Assembly: GCA_004431415.1 (NCBI GenBank)
Contig: QPMI01000036.1
Location: 382,001-446,000, forward strand
Length of the DNA: 64,000 nt
Origin: Cyanophora paradoxa
Taxonomy: Eukaryota; Glaucocystophyceae; Cyanophorales; Cyanophoraceae
Direction of reading: 5' to 3'
The notes under the pieces were generated by a model. It did no database searches and was not told the DNA's origin. It saw only the letters and a program-made list of their open reading frames with translations. Shown one piece after another: positions 25,076-32,526 of the stretch; the stretch's first letter is position 1; the number at the start of each line of letters is the position of its first letter. The position numbers and the translations under genes are program-made.

Positions 25076-25546
25076 ATGTCAGGCAATCTCTATTACGATT
25101 TCCCCTTTGAGTTGAATATGGCATTCGAGAGGCTGCGCGAGTTCTGGCGTTGGCACCTCACAGGACATGACATTCCCGACATAACACCAGAGCCCAACAC
25201 ACAGGGCGTGCTTGAAGTCATCCGTCAATATCCGCGTCGATTCAATGAATGGATCGAGTTCCACGAAACGAACCGTTTCCAGAGTCTCCCCGAGGCCATA
25301 CGCGAAAATTTCGTGAGGCTGGTGGGACCAGGCTACGACAACCCTAACAATCATAGACCACGCCCAGCTGGCGTGACGCGCGAAGCTCGAGAAGACCGTA
25401 GACTTTTCCGCAGGGAATTGAGAGAGGATAGACGGAGGCTTTCAATGGGGCTCCCGCAGATTGTGAGGGGGTACAGCCCGGATTACGAGACTTACCAAGA
25501 ATTGTACGGCTTCGAAAATCCCCTTGAGAGGGTACTACCAGGGTGA
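25076..25546 (+). CDS. Hypothetical insert protein, 156 aa
   Basis: I do not recognise this protein. It is hydrophilic and probably helical, with aromatic-rich MAFERLREFWRWHL near the N-terminus and a strongly basic, arginine-rich section (EDRRLFRRELREDRRRL) near residue 115 that could bind nucleic acid. The start at 25076 is chosen because TTTTCGGA (25057-25064) sits 12 nt upstream, nearly identical to the motif before the FN3 gene at 29486. An upstream in-frame ATG at 24860 would read through the GGGACTT array and is unlikely. It is followed by about 340 nt of non-coding sequence with a GGGGGCCCCC palindrome shortly after the stop. Confidence 0.7.
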   Translation: MSGNLYYDFPFELNMAFERLREFWRWHLTGHDIPDITPEPNTQGVLEVIRQYPRRFNEWIEFHETNRFQSLPEAIRENFVRLVGPGYDNPNNHRPRPAGVTREAREDRRLFRRELREDRRRLSMGLPQIVRGYSPDYETYQELYGFENPLERVLPG

Positions 25547-25884
25547 GGGGCCAGGGGGCCCCCTGAGGGTGTACCCCCCATCCGAGACTCGACCTTCGGC
25601 GGACGCACTCTGGCAATTTCCGTCAGGCCGGCTCCTTTTTCTGCCTTCGGCCCAACGCTAAATTTGGCTTTTTTCAGGCCAGTTCGCAACGTTTTCCGTT
25701 GCGAACTAGACCGCGAAAAAAATCGCCCACAAAACCGCGGTCCGCCGCCATTTTGGCTCACTCTTGAAACGGGTTCGCCGCCTTCTCTCAGCCCAAGGAA
25801 TCCCCGCCTCTCCGAATTTTCACAAGTCCGCTCTCTCAGTCACCTCACGTTTTGCCTTTGCTGATCTCTCTTCCCTTTGCGCAG

Positions 25885-26940
25885 ATGTCGATTCCCTCTG
25901 AGCTTGTCGAGGACCTTGCCAAGGCCCGTGAGATGTGGGCTAAGTCCCGCGATTGGCCTACCCGTGAAATGGAGAAGCGTGCCCGCAAGCTGGGGTACCT
26001 CTACCAAGCTCACAGCGGAGAAGGCTTCCATACCATCAACCTCAACTTTGTATCCTCCCTTCTGCCCAAGTCCAAGCAACCCAAGCCCGAGCCCAAGCCC
26101 GAGCCCGTCGACGTGCCCCCCGTCCCCGGCTGGGTCAAGACTCCCACTGGCTGGGGCGACCCCAAGCTTTTCGCCGAGTCTGCCGCCGAGACGCTCGCCT
26201 GGGCCTATCCCCCTCAAGTCTTCACGAATTTCCCCCCTCCGTCATCGTCGTCATCTGCCCCTCAGCCCGTCGCCGAGCCCGCTCCCGAGCCAGTCGATGA
26301 CGCCGAGTCCGAGGCCTCTGACGCCGAGTCTGACATCAACGACTTTATCGACTTTGACGTGCCGATTCAATACGACTCTGAGTCCTCTTCCGACTCTGAA
26401 GGCGACAACGAAAACCCGACTCGCAAGCGCCGCATTATCAAGACCAAGTCAATCGTCAAGAAGAAGTTCATGGAGACCACGTCATTCACCGACAACTCCG
26501 AGCGAGTCAAGAATCCCGCCAAGGAACACGAAAAAGACTTGAAGATCGGCGCTGGCATTGCCCGTTCTCGCGTGACGTCACACTACACCGAGCGCCTGAC
26601 TCAGCACGTCAAGACCATTGAGAAGCGCATCATCGCCAAGCGCGAAATGGCCGAACTCCGGCGCAAGTTGCGTCACGAGCGCCTTCTTCGTCGCGAGATG
26701 ACGTTGGCCAAGATTGCCGAGCGCAAGAAGAAGGAGGCAGCGGAACTTAGGGCGCGCGTCGAGGCTCAGCAGCGGCGCGAGGCAGAGGCGGCAGCGGCCT
26801 TGGCGGCGCAGCGCGAGCAGGAGCGGCAGGACTTAGTGCAGGCAGCGCAGGCCCTTCCCCGCATTCCCCTTAAGTCGGCGCCCGAGGCCCCGATTGACTT
26901 GGTTTCCGATGACGATGACTCTGACTTTGAGATGCTGTAA
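25885..26940 (+). CDS. Hypothetical coiled-coil insert protein, 351 aa
   Basis: Unrecognised. Order of regions: N-terminal helical section of about 60 residues; repeated KPEPKPEP proline spacer; Pro/Ala/Ser-rich section; strongly acidic stretch of Asp/Glu/Ser (residues about 135-175); basic KRRIIKTKSIVKKK that could be a nuclear localisation signal; long coiled coil (about 235-320, Glu/Arg/Lys/Ala-rich); and an acidic C-terminus (DLVSDDDDSDFEML). Start taken at 25885; a weaker T-rich motif (AATTTTCACAAG) lies 60 nt upstream. An acidic tail plus nuclear signal suggests a nucleic-acid-associated or scaffold role, which is inference only. Codon use is less GC-extreme than that of host genes. Confidence 0.75.
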   Translation: MSIPSELVEDLAKAREMWAKSRDWPTREMEKRARKLGYLYQAHSGEGFHTINLNFVSSLLPKSKQPKPEPKPEPVDVPPVPGWVKTPTGWGDPKLFAESAAETLAWAYPPQVFTNFPPPSSSSSAPQPVAEPAPEPVDDAESEASDAESDINDFIDFDVPIQYDSESSSDSEGDNENPTRKRRIIKTKSIVKKKFMETTSFTDNSERVKNPAKEHEKDLKIGAGIARSRVTSHYTERLTQHVKTIEKRIIAKREMAELRRKLRHERLLRREMTLAKIAERKKKEAAELRARVEAQQRREAEAAAALAAQREQERQDLVQAAQALPRIPLKSAPEAPIDLVSDDDDSDFEML

Positions 26941-27014
26941 ATAGTATTGCGTCATTCCATTGTACATACTTGTAAAAATTGGCCGACTATTCAGTTATGA
27001 CTTGGCGCGATCCT

Positions 27015-27070
27015 GGGACTTGGGACTTGGGACTTGGGACTTGGGACTTGGGACTTGGGACTTGGGACTT
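27015..27070 (+). repeat. GGGACTT heptamer array, copy 2
   Basis: Exactly eight GGGACTT units in the same orientation as copy 1, followed by GGGAAGAGTTAGACTCAGGG and a section with CAGACTTTCTCTGGATC that is shared with copy 3. It lies 75 nt after the coiled-coil gene. Confidence 0.95.
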
Positions 27071-27500
27071 GGGAAGAGTTAGACTCAGGGTCTGGGCCCA
27101 GACTTTCTCTGGATCTGAGAGTTTGCTGCACCAAGTCCCTAACCACCGGGCAGACTTAGAAAGGGGTACGGAATTCTGGATACGACGTTTCTGGTGACAT
27201 TCCAGGTGAGATTTCAAGCGAGGTAGAGTCTGAACTGGTGTACGACTTGTAGCATGATACTGGACATGAAAGCTCACGAGAGTATGCAACCGAAAACGGA
27301 TGTGAAGAGGGGTAGGAGTTTTCGTGTGAGATGTCGAGAGAAGGAGGGTACGAGATGGGATACGAGTAAAAAAGACTACGAGTAAAAAAGAGTACGAGGG
27401 GTGGTAGGAGTAAAAAAGTCGGTAGAAAAACTCACCTGACTTGTCTGACAAATTTCTGATCCTGGAGAAAGTCTGGGTCGGGACCTGGGTTTCAACTCTT
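27071..27500. other. Spacer between inverted GGGACTT arrays
   Basis: No convincing gene. Contains three short repeats of GAGTAAAAAAG (27364-27418), which on the other strand are T-runs followed by ACTC. Copies of CAGACTTTCTCNNGGATC flank the spacer in inverted orientation next to arrays 2 and 3. Confidence 0.5.
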
Positions 27501-27503
27501 CCC

Positions 27504-27552
27504 AAGTCCCAAGTCCCAAGTCCCAAGTCCCAAGTCCCAAGTCCCAAGTCCC
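27504..27552 (-). repeat. GGGACTT heptamer array, copy 3 (inverted)
   Basis: Seven units read as AAGTCCC on the + strand, so opposite in orientation to copies 1 and 2. Its flank on the array's downstream side repeats GGGAAGAGTT and CCCAGACTTTCTCCAGGATC. It lies 24 nt upstream of the HNH gene. Confidence 0.95.
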
Positions 27553-27576
27553 AGGTTTTTCTGAACCTAGGGCAAA

Positions 27577-27942
27577 ATGGCCCTGCTCCGGTGCACCGAC
27601 TCGCAAGACGTCGCCTACAACGTCCTGGTCAACTCGGACGTACCCCCGAGTGCCTTGGAGTTTCCCTGGAGAGTGGACAGGGACAGGGTGAGCAAGACGT
27701 TTGGAGGGCGCAAGCACTACCTCTCCCAGCTGATCCTCGGGAAGTCGCCACGTGGACGCTACGTGGAACACATCAACGGCAACCCGCTGGACTACAGGAG
27801 GGAGAACCTGCGCTGGGCATCAATGTCGGAGATTCGCAAGAAGAGGAGGGGGTACGCCAATTTACAGGAGAAGAGCGAGGAGATTCGGGAGATGATGGAG
27901 GCGGCACAGGCGCTAATGCAGCTTAGCCAGTCTAGACGCTAG
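27577..27942 (+). CDS. HNH endonuclease-like protein
   Basis: 121 aa. Residues about 45-95 carry an HNH_3/homing-nuclease-like core: YLSQLILGK, then RYVEHINGNPLDYRRENLRW. Here EH takes the place of the common DH or HH; Asn, Gly and the ENLR end are conserved. It would be a free-standing nuclease of the kind found in phages, giant viruses and organelle introns. The C-terminus is a short Glu/Gln helix. Start fixed by TTTTTCTGA at 27556-27564, 12 nt before the ATG, immediately after the inverted GGGACTT array. The end overlaps the stop of the minus-strand gene at 27932 by 11 nt (convergent). Confidence 0.8.
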   Translation: MALLRCTDSQDVAYNVLVNSDVPPSALEFPWRVDRDRVSKTFGGRKHYLSQLILGKSPRGRYVEHINGNPLDYRRENLRWASMSEIRKKRRGYANLQEKSEEIREMMEAAQALMQLSQSRR

Positions 27943-28744
27943 TGGTGTGAATCTTGGTGTCGTACTCGCGACCGACCGTTTCCCAGGCCACGTAAACTTC
28001 GGCTCCGGCGCCTGGCGCTGTCGAGTTGGTAGTCGCAGTCGTGTAGTCCGCCTCTGCCTCAATTAGTTCGGCCATGAGGGTAGAGCCCACGACCATTCCA
28101 GAGGTAGGCATTCCGGCGATGTTGTTGTACAATTTGAAAGTGAATTTCGTGAAGAGGAGCCGGGGCCAGACCTGGGTACGGGGATTCGAGGCGCCGTATG
28201 AATAATCGGTACCCGAGGCGCCGCCCGTGGTGGCATTCGTCATCATCTCCTTTGCGGTCATCTTCCAGAGGTTGTACATCTCAAAGGGAACGGCCTGCGT
28301 GGTCTTGTGTGTGGCATCGATGAGGGCGCCATCTAAATGCGTTTTGATGTTCGGATTCGCACCATTCCCAAATTTGCGAGTGAGGGCGGTGTTAGCGGTG
28401 AACTTGAGTTCGAGCACGCGAATGGCGGGCCGATCAGGCACAGAGGGCTCTATCTTTTTCAGGAGGCCCGAGAGCCAGAGCGCCTCCGCCTCATCCGCGC
28501 TCACGCCCGAGTCGATGTCAAAGTACACGTACACGGAGCAGGAGGCGGGATTCTCGAAATCGTTGGAGGTGACGCGCAACATGACGGGATTCTGGACCCT
28601 CACGGTGAGCGGGGTGGCGTAGTTTCCGTCCCACTCCACCTTGTCCGTCCCTGCGTTGGCCACGTTCCCAGCGTTGCCGTAGAAATCGGGGACGATCGAG
28701 CCGGCAGACACGGTCTTCACGATGGTGGCCGAGGTGGTCGGCAT
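27932..28744 (-). CDS. Beta-rich paralogue A, candidate capsid or structural protein
   Basis: 270 aa, rich in Thr/Ser/Val/Asn with alternating hydrophobic residues and few helices, as expected of a beta-sandwich virion protein. It shares with its neighbour at 28768-29448 the blocks VQNPV, LLKKIEP against LVKKVAP, RVLELKF against RCLEVKF, PRLLFTKFTFKLY against PRFPFTFFRFQVF, and GSTLMAELIEAEADY against GASLCAELRECSISY. The order is collinear, so the two arose by duplication. I recognise no database family. A jelly-roll capsid, minor capsid or decoration protein is the leading guess. GAGAAAGAT at 28760-28768 (CTTTCTC on its strand) lies upstream of the ATG at 28744. Confidence 0.75.
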   Translation of the reverse strand: MPTTSATIVKTVSAGSIVPDFYGNAGNVANAGTDKVEWDGNYATPLTVRVQNPVMLRVTSNDFENPASCSVYVYFDIDSGVSADEAEALWLSGLLKKIEPSVPDRPAIRVLELKFTANTALTRKFGNGANPNIKTHLDGALIDATHKTTQAVPFEMYNLWKMTAKEMMTNATTGGASGTDYSYGASNPRTQVWPRLLFTKFTFKLYNNIAGMPTSGMVVGSTLMAELIEAEADYTTATTNSTAPGAGAEVYVAWETVGREYDTKIHTTSV

Positions 28745-28767
28745 TTTGCGACCTCAAATGAGAAAGA

Positions 28768-29448
28768 TTATCCGTGAAAGAGGGTGATGTCGCCACCGAT
28801 GTTCATGACGCGGACCCCAGGCACAGAGTCCGCGTCGGTGCCGTACGCGTAGGAAATCGAGCACTCGCGCAGCTCCGCGCAGAGGCTGGCGCCCGTGCTG
28901 AAGTGGGGCTGGTCGGTGGCGTAGGAGAGGGGGAAGACCTGGAACCTGAAAAAGGTGAAGGGGAAGCGGGGTAGAGTCGAGCCGCGTGGGTTGCCGCCCG
29001 TGTAGAGGGCCCCCAGGGTCGCGGGACTTGGATTGAATTTCGTGAAGAGCACGTCGCCCTTGAGCGTACCCCTCATCTGGTAAGTTCCCGTACCCGGAAG
29101 ATTCGAAGAACTGGGGCACCGGTTCACGGTGGGGCCGTACCCCGTCTCCCTGAACTTGACCTCGAGACAGCGCAAGACGTTGGCAGTGGCCGTGGCAGGT
29201 GCCACCTTTTTCACGAGTCCTGATTCGTGCAGCAGCTCGATTACCTCTGCGCTGAGGCTCAGAGGGTCGAAGAAGAGCTGATAGGAGTAAATCTTGGGCG
29301 TGGCATAGGCGTTCTGAACGGCCTGAATCACGACGGGATTCTGCAGGAAGACGTCCACGTAGCTGCCAGAGGAGATGCGTGCGAAATCCTTGGCGTTGGT
29401 ACCAACATCCAGATCACCTTTGAGGGTCTGGTACCAGTTGGAAGTCAT
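28768..29448 (-). CDS. Beta-rich paralogue B, candidate capsid or structural protein
   Basis: 226 aa, paralogue of the preceding gene with the same order of conserved blocks and the same Thr/Pro/Phe-rich, beta-type composition. It starts MTSNWYQTLKGDLDVG and ends GGDITLFHG. The 23-nt gap to paralogue A holds that gene's promoter motif. Its own start at 29448 shares a 37-nt divergent promoter with the FN3 gene on the other strand. No enzyme motif, signal peptide or membrane segment is seen. A virion role is inferred from composition, duplication and position in the structural cluster. Confidence 0.75.
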   Translation of the reverse strand: MTSNWYQTLKGDLDVGTNAKDFARISSGSYVDVFLQNPVVIQAVQNAYATPKIYSYQLFFDPLSLSAEVIELLHESGLVKKVAPATATANVLRCLEVKFRETGYGPTVNRCPSSSNLPGTGTYQMRGTLKGDVLFTKFNPSPATLGALYTGGNPRGSTLPRFPFTFFRFQVFPLSYATDQPHFSTGASLCAELRECSISYAYGTDADSVPGVRVMNIGGDITLFHG

Positions 29449-29485
29449 TTACACCGGGGCAGATATTTTTTCGGACTTGGGGGAA
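29449..29485. promoter_or_regulatory. Divergent promoter of the insert
   Basis: Only 37 nt separate two divergent ATGs. The + strand has ATTTTTTCGGA (29465-29475) before the FN3 gene. The - strand has ATATCTG (29460-29466) before paralogue B. The two motifs overlap. Confidence 0.65.
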
Positions 29486-31264
29486 ATGAGGAGGGTGAAG
29501 CGCATTGTGTTGATGAGGCGGAGAGGGCCACGTCCCCTTGGACCCCCACAGAACGTGTCGGTTACGCGCGTGCCTGGTCAGTTTGCGGCTTTGATTGTGT
29601 GGTCCCCTGCCGCTGAAGCGGAAGGCTATGGTGTGAGTCGCACGGTTGGAAGTATAACGGGCACCCCTATCATTTTCAGTAATGTCACTTCACCATTCAC
29701 GAACTCCAACCTACTCCCTGGTCGCCTCTACCTCTACACGGTCTTCTCCTACCGGGATCTGACCGACTCGGGGGGGGCATATGAAGATCGCGGTGCCCCC
29801 ATTGTCAGTATCATGATGCCCACGTCGCTCACATCCTCCACCTCCCAAACCTACGGCGATTTCATAACGGGCGGGGGCCCCACGTCGCAGTCCGTACCCC
29901 TCCCCACCGTGGTTGTCACCATCAACTGGGAGGCCTTCGTGGACCCCGTCGACGAGATTCGCATTTACAGGGATGGTGCATTCAACGGCATCGCAAACAA
30001 CGCGCTATCGACCTCGTACACGGACGACAGCAACTCCCTCGTGCGCGGCACGCAGTATTCCTACCAGGTGGCACCCGTCGTGGGCGGCGTCGAGTACGAA
30101 AAGTCCGACCCGATATTGGCCTGGACGGTACCGAACGCGCCCACGAACGTGATTGCGAGCGCGCCCAACGACCAGCAGCAGCCTGTGAGCCTCACCTGGA
30201 CGGCGTCCATGGGAGCGACGGGGTACAAGATCTACAGGGGCGGGGCCTACCTCGCAACCTCCGCGACCAACTCTTACAGCGATGCGACCACGATCTGGGG
30301 TACAGGGTACGAGTTCCAGATCTCCGCGACGAACTCAGGAGGCGAGGGGCCGAAGGGCATTACGGTCTACGTCACCACGGACCCGGGGGCGCCGGCTTCT
30401 ATCTCAGCGTCACAGCCTTCATCCGCATCCGCCGACGTCACCGTCACCTGGACGGGGCCCGCTACGGGCGCGGCCACCTCCTACAACGTTTACAGAGGGG
30501 GCGTGGAGGTTGGTCACAATGTTACGAGTCCCTTTACCGACAACAATACGCTCTTCATTACCGCCTACAGCTACACGGTCAAAGCCGTCAACATCGTGGG
30601 CGAGGAGGGCCCTGCCTCTTCGTCTTCGGCAGTTACGTGCTATGCTCAGAACGCCACACAGTTGAAGGCGAAGAACACTGCCCTTGGCGATGGGACGTAC
30701 ACGTTCCGTCTTGCTGATGGCACCCTCACCGACATCTACTGCAACATGACCATTGGCGAGGGAGGCTGGATGTCGTTCGCGTCTGCCCCGTCAACAGGCA
30801 GCTGGGGTACAATGAACACCAGTTCTTCCTGGGCGGGGCTCAGCCTCACCCACGGCGCGTACAACACAACGGGCGCTATTGGAAACTACTGGCGCAATTA
30901 CCAAGCCGTTGCGGGACCCGCACCCACTCACCTGCTCTTCATGTCGGGTAATAAGACCTACTATGCTGCTCTTCCGATCACCACTTTCGGATACCCGCGG
31001 GAAGATTTAAATGCCGCGGTGACTCTGACCTACACCTCCGGCAATTTCAACAACCTTGTCCCCGGAATAGATTCGACCAAGGGTGTCGTAGTGTTCCGCG
31101 CAGCGTACGCGGGGCAGCAGGATCCCACGTTCAACATCGGCACTGTACATAGCAGTACAACGCTGGCTACATGCATGTGGGAGGATGGAGGAGATCCGGG
31201 GTGGGTGAATCTGAAGAACGGACAGGGTGGTATTCTCGTGTTCGTGAGGCATCCGGCTGCTTAA
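29486..31264 (+). CDS. FN3-repeat adhesin with fibrinogen-like C-terminus
   Basis: 592 aa. After a basic leader there are about four fibronectin type III-like domains (VSVTRVPGQFAALIVWSP..., then PVSLTWTASMGATGYKIYRG, and DVTVTWTGPATGAATSYNVY). The C-terminal 190 residues resemble a fibrinogen/FReD-type domain (GDGTYTFRLADG, YCNMTIGEGGWMSF, NYWRNYQ). FN3 plus fibrinogen-like modules fit surface recognition of glycans or receptors, for example host attachment. The start at 29486 is placed by the TTTTTTCGGA motif; an earlier ATG at 29375 would overlap the divergent gene. The stop overlaps the stop of the convergent S74 gene by 4 nt. No signal peptide is seen, so it is more likely a virion component than a secreted protein. 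Confidence 0.82.
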   Translation: MRRVKRIVLMRRRGPRPLGPPQNVSVTRVPGQFAALIVWSPAAEAEGYGVSRTVGSITGTPIIFSNVTSPFTNSNLLPGRLYLYTVFSYRDLTDSGGAYEDRGAPIVSIMMPTSLTSSTSQTYGDFITGGGPTSQSVPLPTVVVTINWEAFVDPVDEIRIYRDGAFNGIANNALSTSYTDDSNSLVRGTQYSYQVAPVVGGVEYEKSDPILAWTVPNAPTNVIASAPNDQQQPVSLTWTASMGATGYKIYRGGAYLATSATNSYSDATTIWGTGYEFQISATNSGGEGPKGITVYVTTDPGAPASISASQPSSASADVTVTWTGPATGAATSYNVYRGGVEVGHNVTSPFTDNNTLFITAYSYTVKAVNIVGEEGPASSSSAVTCYAQNATQLKAKNTALGDGTYTFRLADGTLTDIYCNMTIGEGGWMSFASAPSTGSWGTMNTSSSWAGLSLTHGAYNTTGAIGNYWRNYQAVAGPAPTHLLFMSGNKTYYAALPITTFGYPREDLNAAVTLTYTSGNFNNLVPGIDSTKGVVVFRAAYAGQQDPTFNIGTVHSSTTLATCMWEDGGDPGWVNLKNGQGGILVFVRHPAA

Positions 31265-32502
31265 GGTGAGAGGATTGCGACCTGTGCCTCCAGAGCCTCC
31301 ACCTTCTCCTGCAATTTCTGGACGGCCCCGTACATCATCTTTAGGATCTGATCGTAGTTCAGACCGTGGAAATCTTCGATGCCGTGTCGAGAATCGACCT
31401 CGACCGCCTTGGGCATGCAGGCCTTCACATCCTGTGCCACCCAGCCCACCATGTGCCGATCTTTGATCATTGACATGGTTTCCGACCACTCCCATCGCTT
31501 CAGCGGTAGATTCTTCACGAAATTGTAGCAAGTCTGCAGGTTGGCGGGCTCCACATTTATCTTGACACGGGCGTCGCATGAATCCGTCCAGGTGCCGCCC
31601 CCGGGTTTGTAGGCTGTGCCGTTTACTGTGAAATTGCCATTGGACATGTAAGCGACATTTGTTGTCCCACAGTACCATTTGAAATAATGGTCCGTGTTAG
31701 GCACTGAATGCCACATTGCAAGGCTCTCGGTGCCCATTGCATAGTCTACCGTACTGTTTGAAATGCTGGGATAAATGACAATCCTCGTCCCCGTCGACCG
31801 CGTCCCGAAGGAGGGGGGGGCCTGGGTGCACGTCTGCATATTGAGGAGTCCACCGGGGCTGGTGTTCAGGTAATTCGCCAAAAACGACCCACCGCCGGTG
31901 AGGTATGCAATCTCGGTATCTTTGGCGTACCACTTGAACAAATGCGAGGAATCGGGTATTCCTTGCCAGAACGCACTAGGTGAAGTGCCAATTGCATAGT
32001 CGGTGGTTGTCGGGCTAAGGGTTGGATACAGCACCAGGCGGACTCCGGAGGAGCGCGTTGAGGTAGTGGGCGTCCCTTGAGTATGTGTACCCAGGTTGAT
32101 TGTCGACCCGGCCGCAGTGTCAATGTTCCCGTTGACCCTCAACCCCCCCACAATGTCCGCCCCTCCCCCCTGCACGTAAAGCGCCGCATTCCCCTCCCCG
32201 TCGGCAGCCCCGTTGAAGGTTAGTGCGTTTGCGGTGTGACCGCTCCCATCCCATGAGCCATTCGTGACGGTGAGCCTCTGCGTCTTCACGCGCCCCGGCA
32301 CGGCCGACCCGCCCTCCCGCGTGCGCATCTTATCGCAGCGCAGCTCGCCGACGCGGATAAGGTCGGCCTCGGTGAAGGGGACGGCCGTGGCGTTGTAGGG
32401 GGTCTCGGTGGCCTGGTTTCCGAGGGTGGTCTCCTTAATCGTGTGATCGCCCTTGTGATTCACGCTTGCAGCGTAGGTGAATAGAGGGACGGCGACAGAC
32501 AT
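31261..32502 (-). CDS. Fibre protein with S74 intramolecular chaperone domain
   Basis: 413 aa. An N-terminal attachment-like region and repeated short beta segments come first. Two tandem copies of a module of about 65 residues follow (GVRLVLYPTLSPTTTDYAIG and TRIVIYPSISNSTVDYAMG, each continuing to FKWY and GGGSF or SNGNF). The C-terminal S74 chaperone is clear: CDARVKINVEPANLQTC, WSETMSMIKDRHMVGWVAQDV and a final coiled coil. S74 domains trimerise tail fibres and tailspikes of phages and proteins of large viruses, then often cleave themselves off before a Ser of an SDxRxK motif; here that position is Cys. TTTTCTGA (32515-32522 on the - strand) precedes the start at 32502. Confidence 0.88.
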   Translation of the reverse strand: MSVAVPLFTYAASVNHKGDHTIKETTLGNQATETPYNATAVPFTEADLIRVGELRCDKMRTREGGSAVPGRVKTQRLTVTNGSWDGSGHTANALTFNGAADGEGNAALYVQGGGADIVGGLRVNGNIDTAAGSTINLGTHTQGTPTTSTRSSGVRLVLYPTLSPTTTDYAIGTSPSAFWQGIPDSSHLFKWYAKDTEIAYLTGGGSFLANYLNTSPGGLLNMQTCTQAPPSFGTRSTGTRIVIYPSISNSTVDYAMGTESLAMWHSVPNTDHYFKWYCGTTNVAYMSNGNFTVNGTAYKPGGGTWTDSCDARVKINVEPANLQTCYNFVKNLPLKRWEWSETMSMIKDRHMVGWVAQDVKACMPKAVEVDSRHGIEDFHGLNYDQILKMMYGAVQKLQEKVEALEAQVAILSP

Positions 32503-32526
32503 TTTTGGATTGCATCAGAAAATCGA

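Noticed and set aside
24966..27552. GGGACTT arrays as telomeres
   Set aside because: They are internal, only 7-8 units long, in both orientations, and differ from known TTAGGG/TTTAGGG telomeric repeats.
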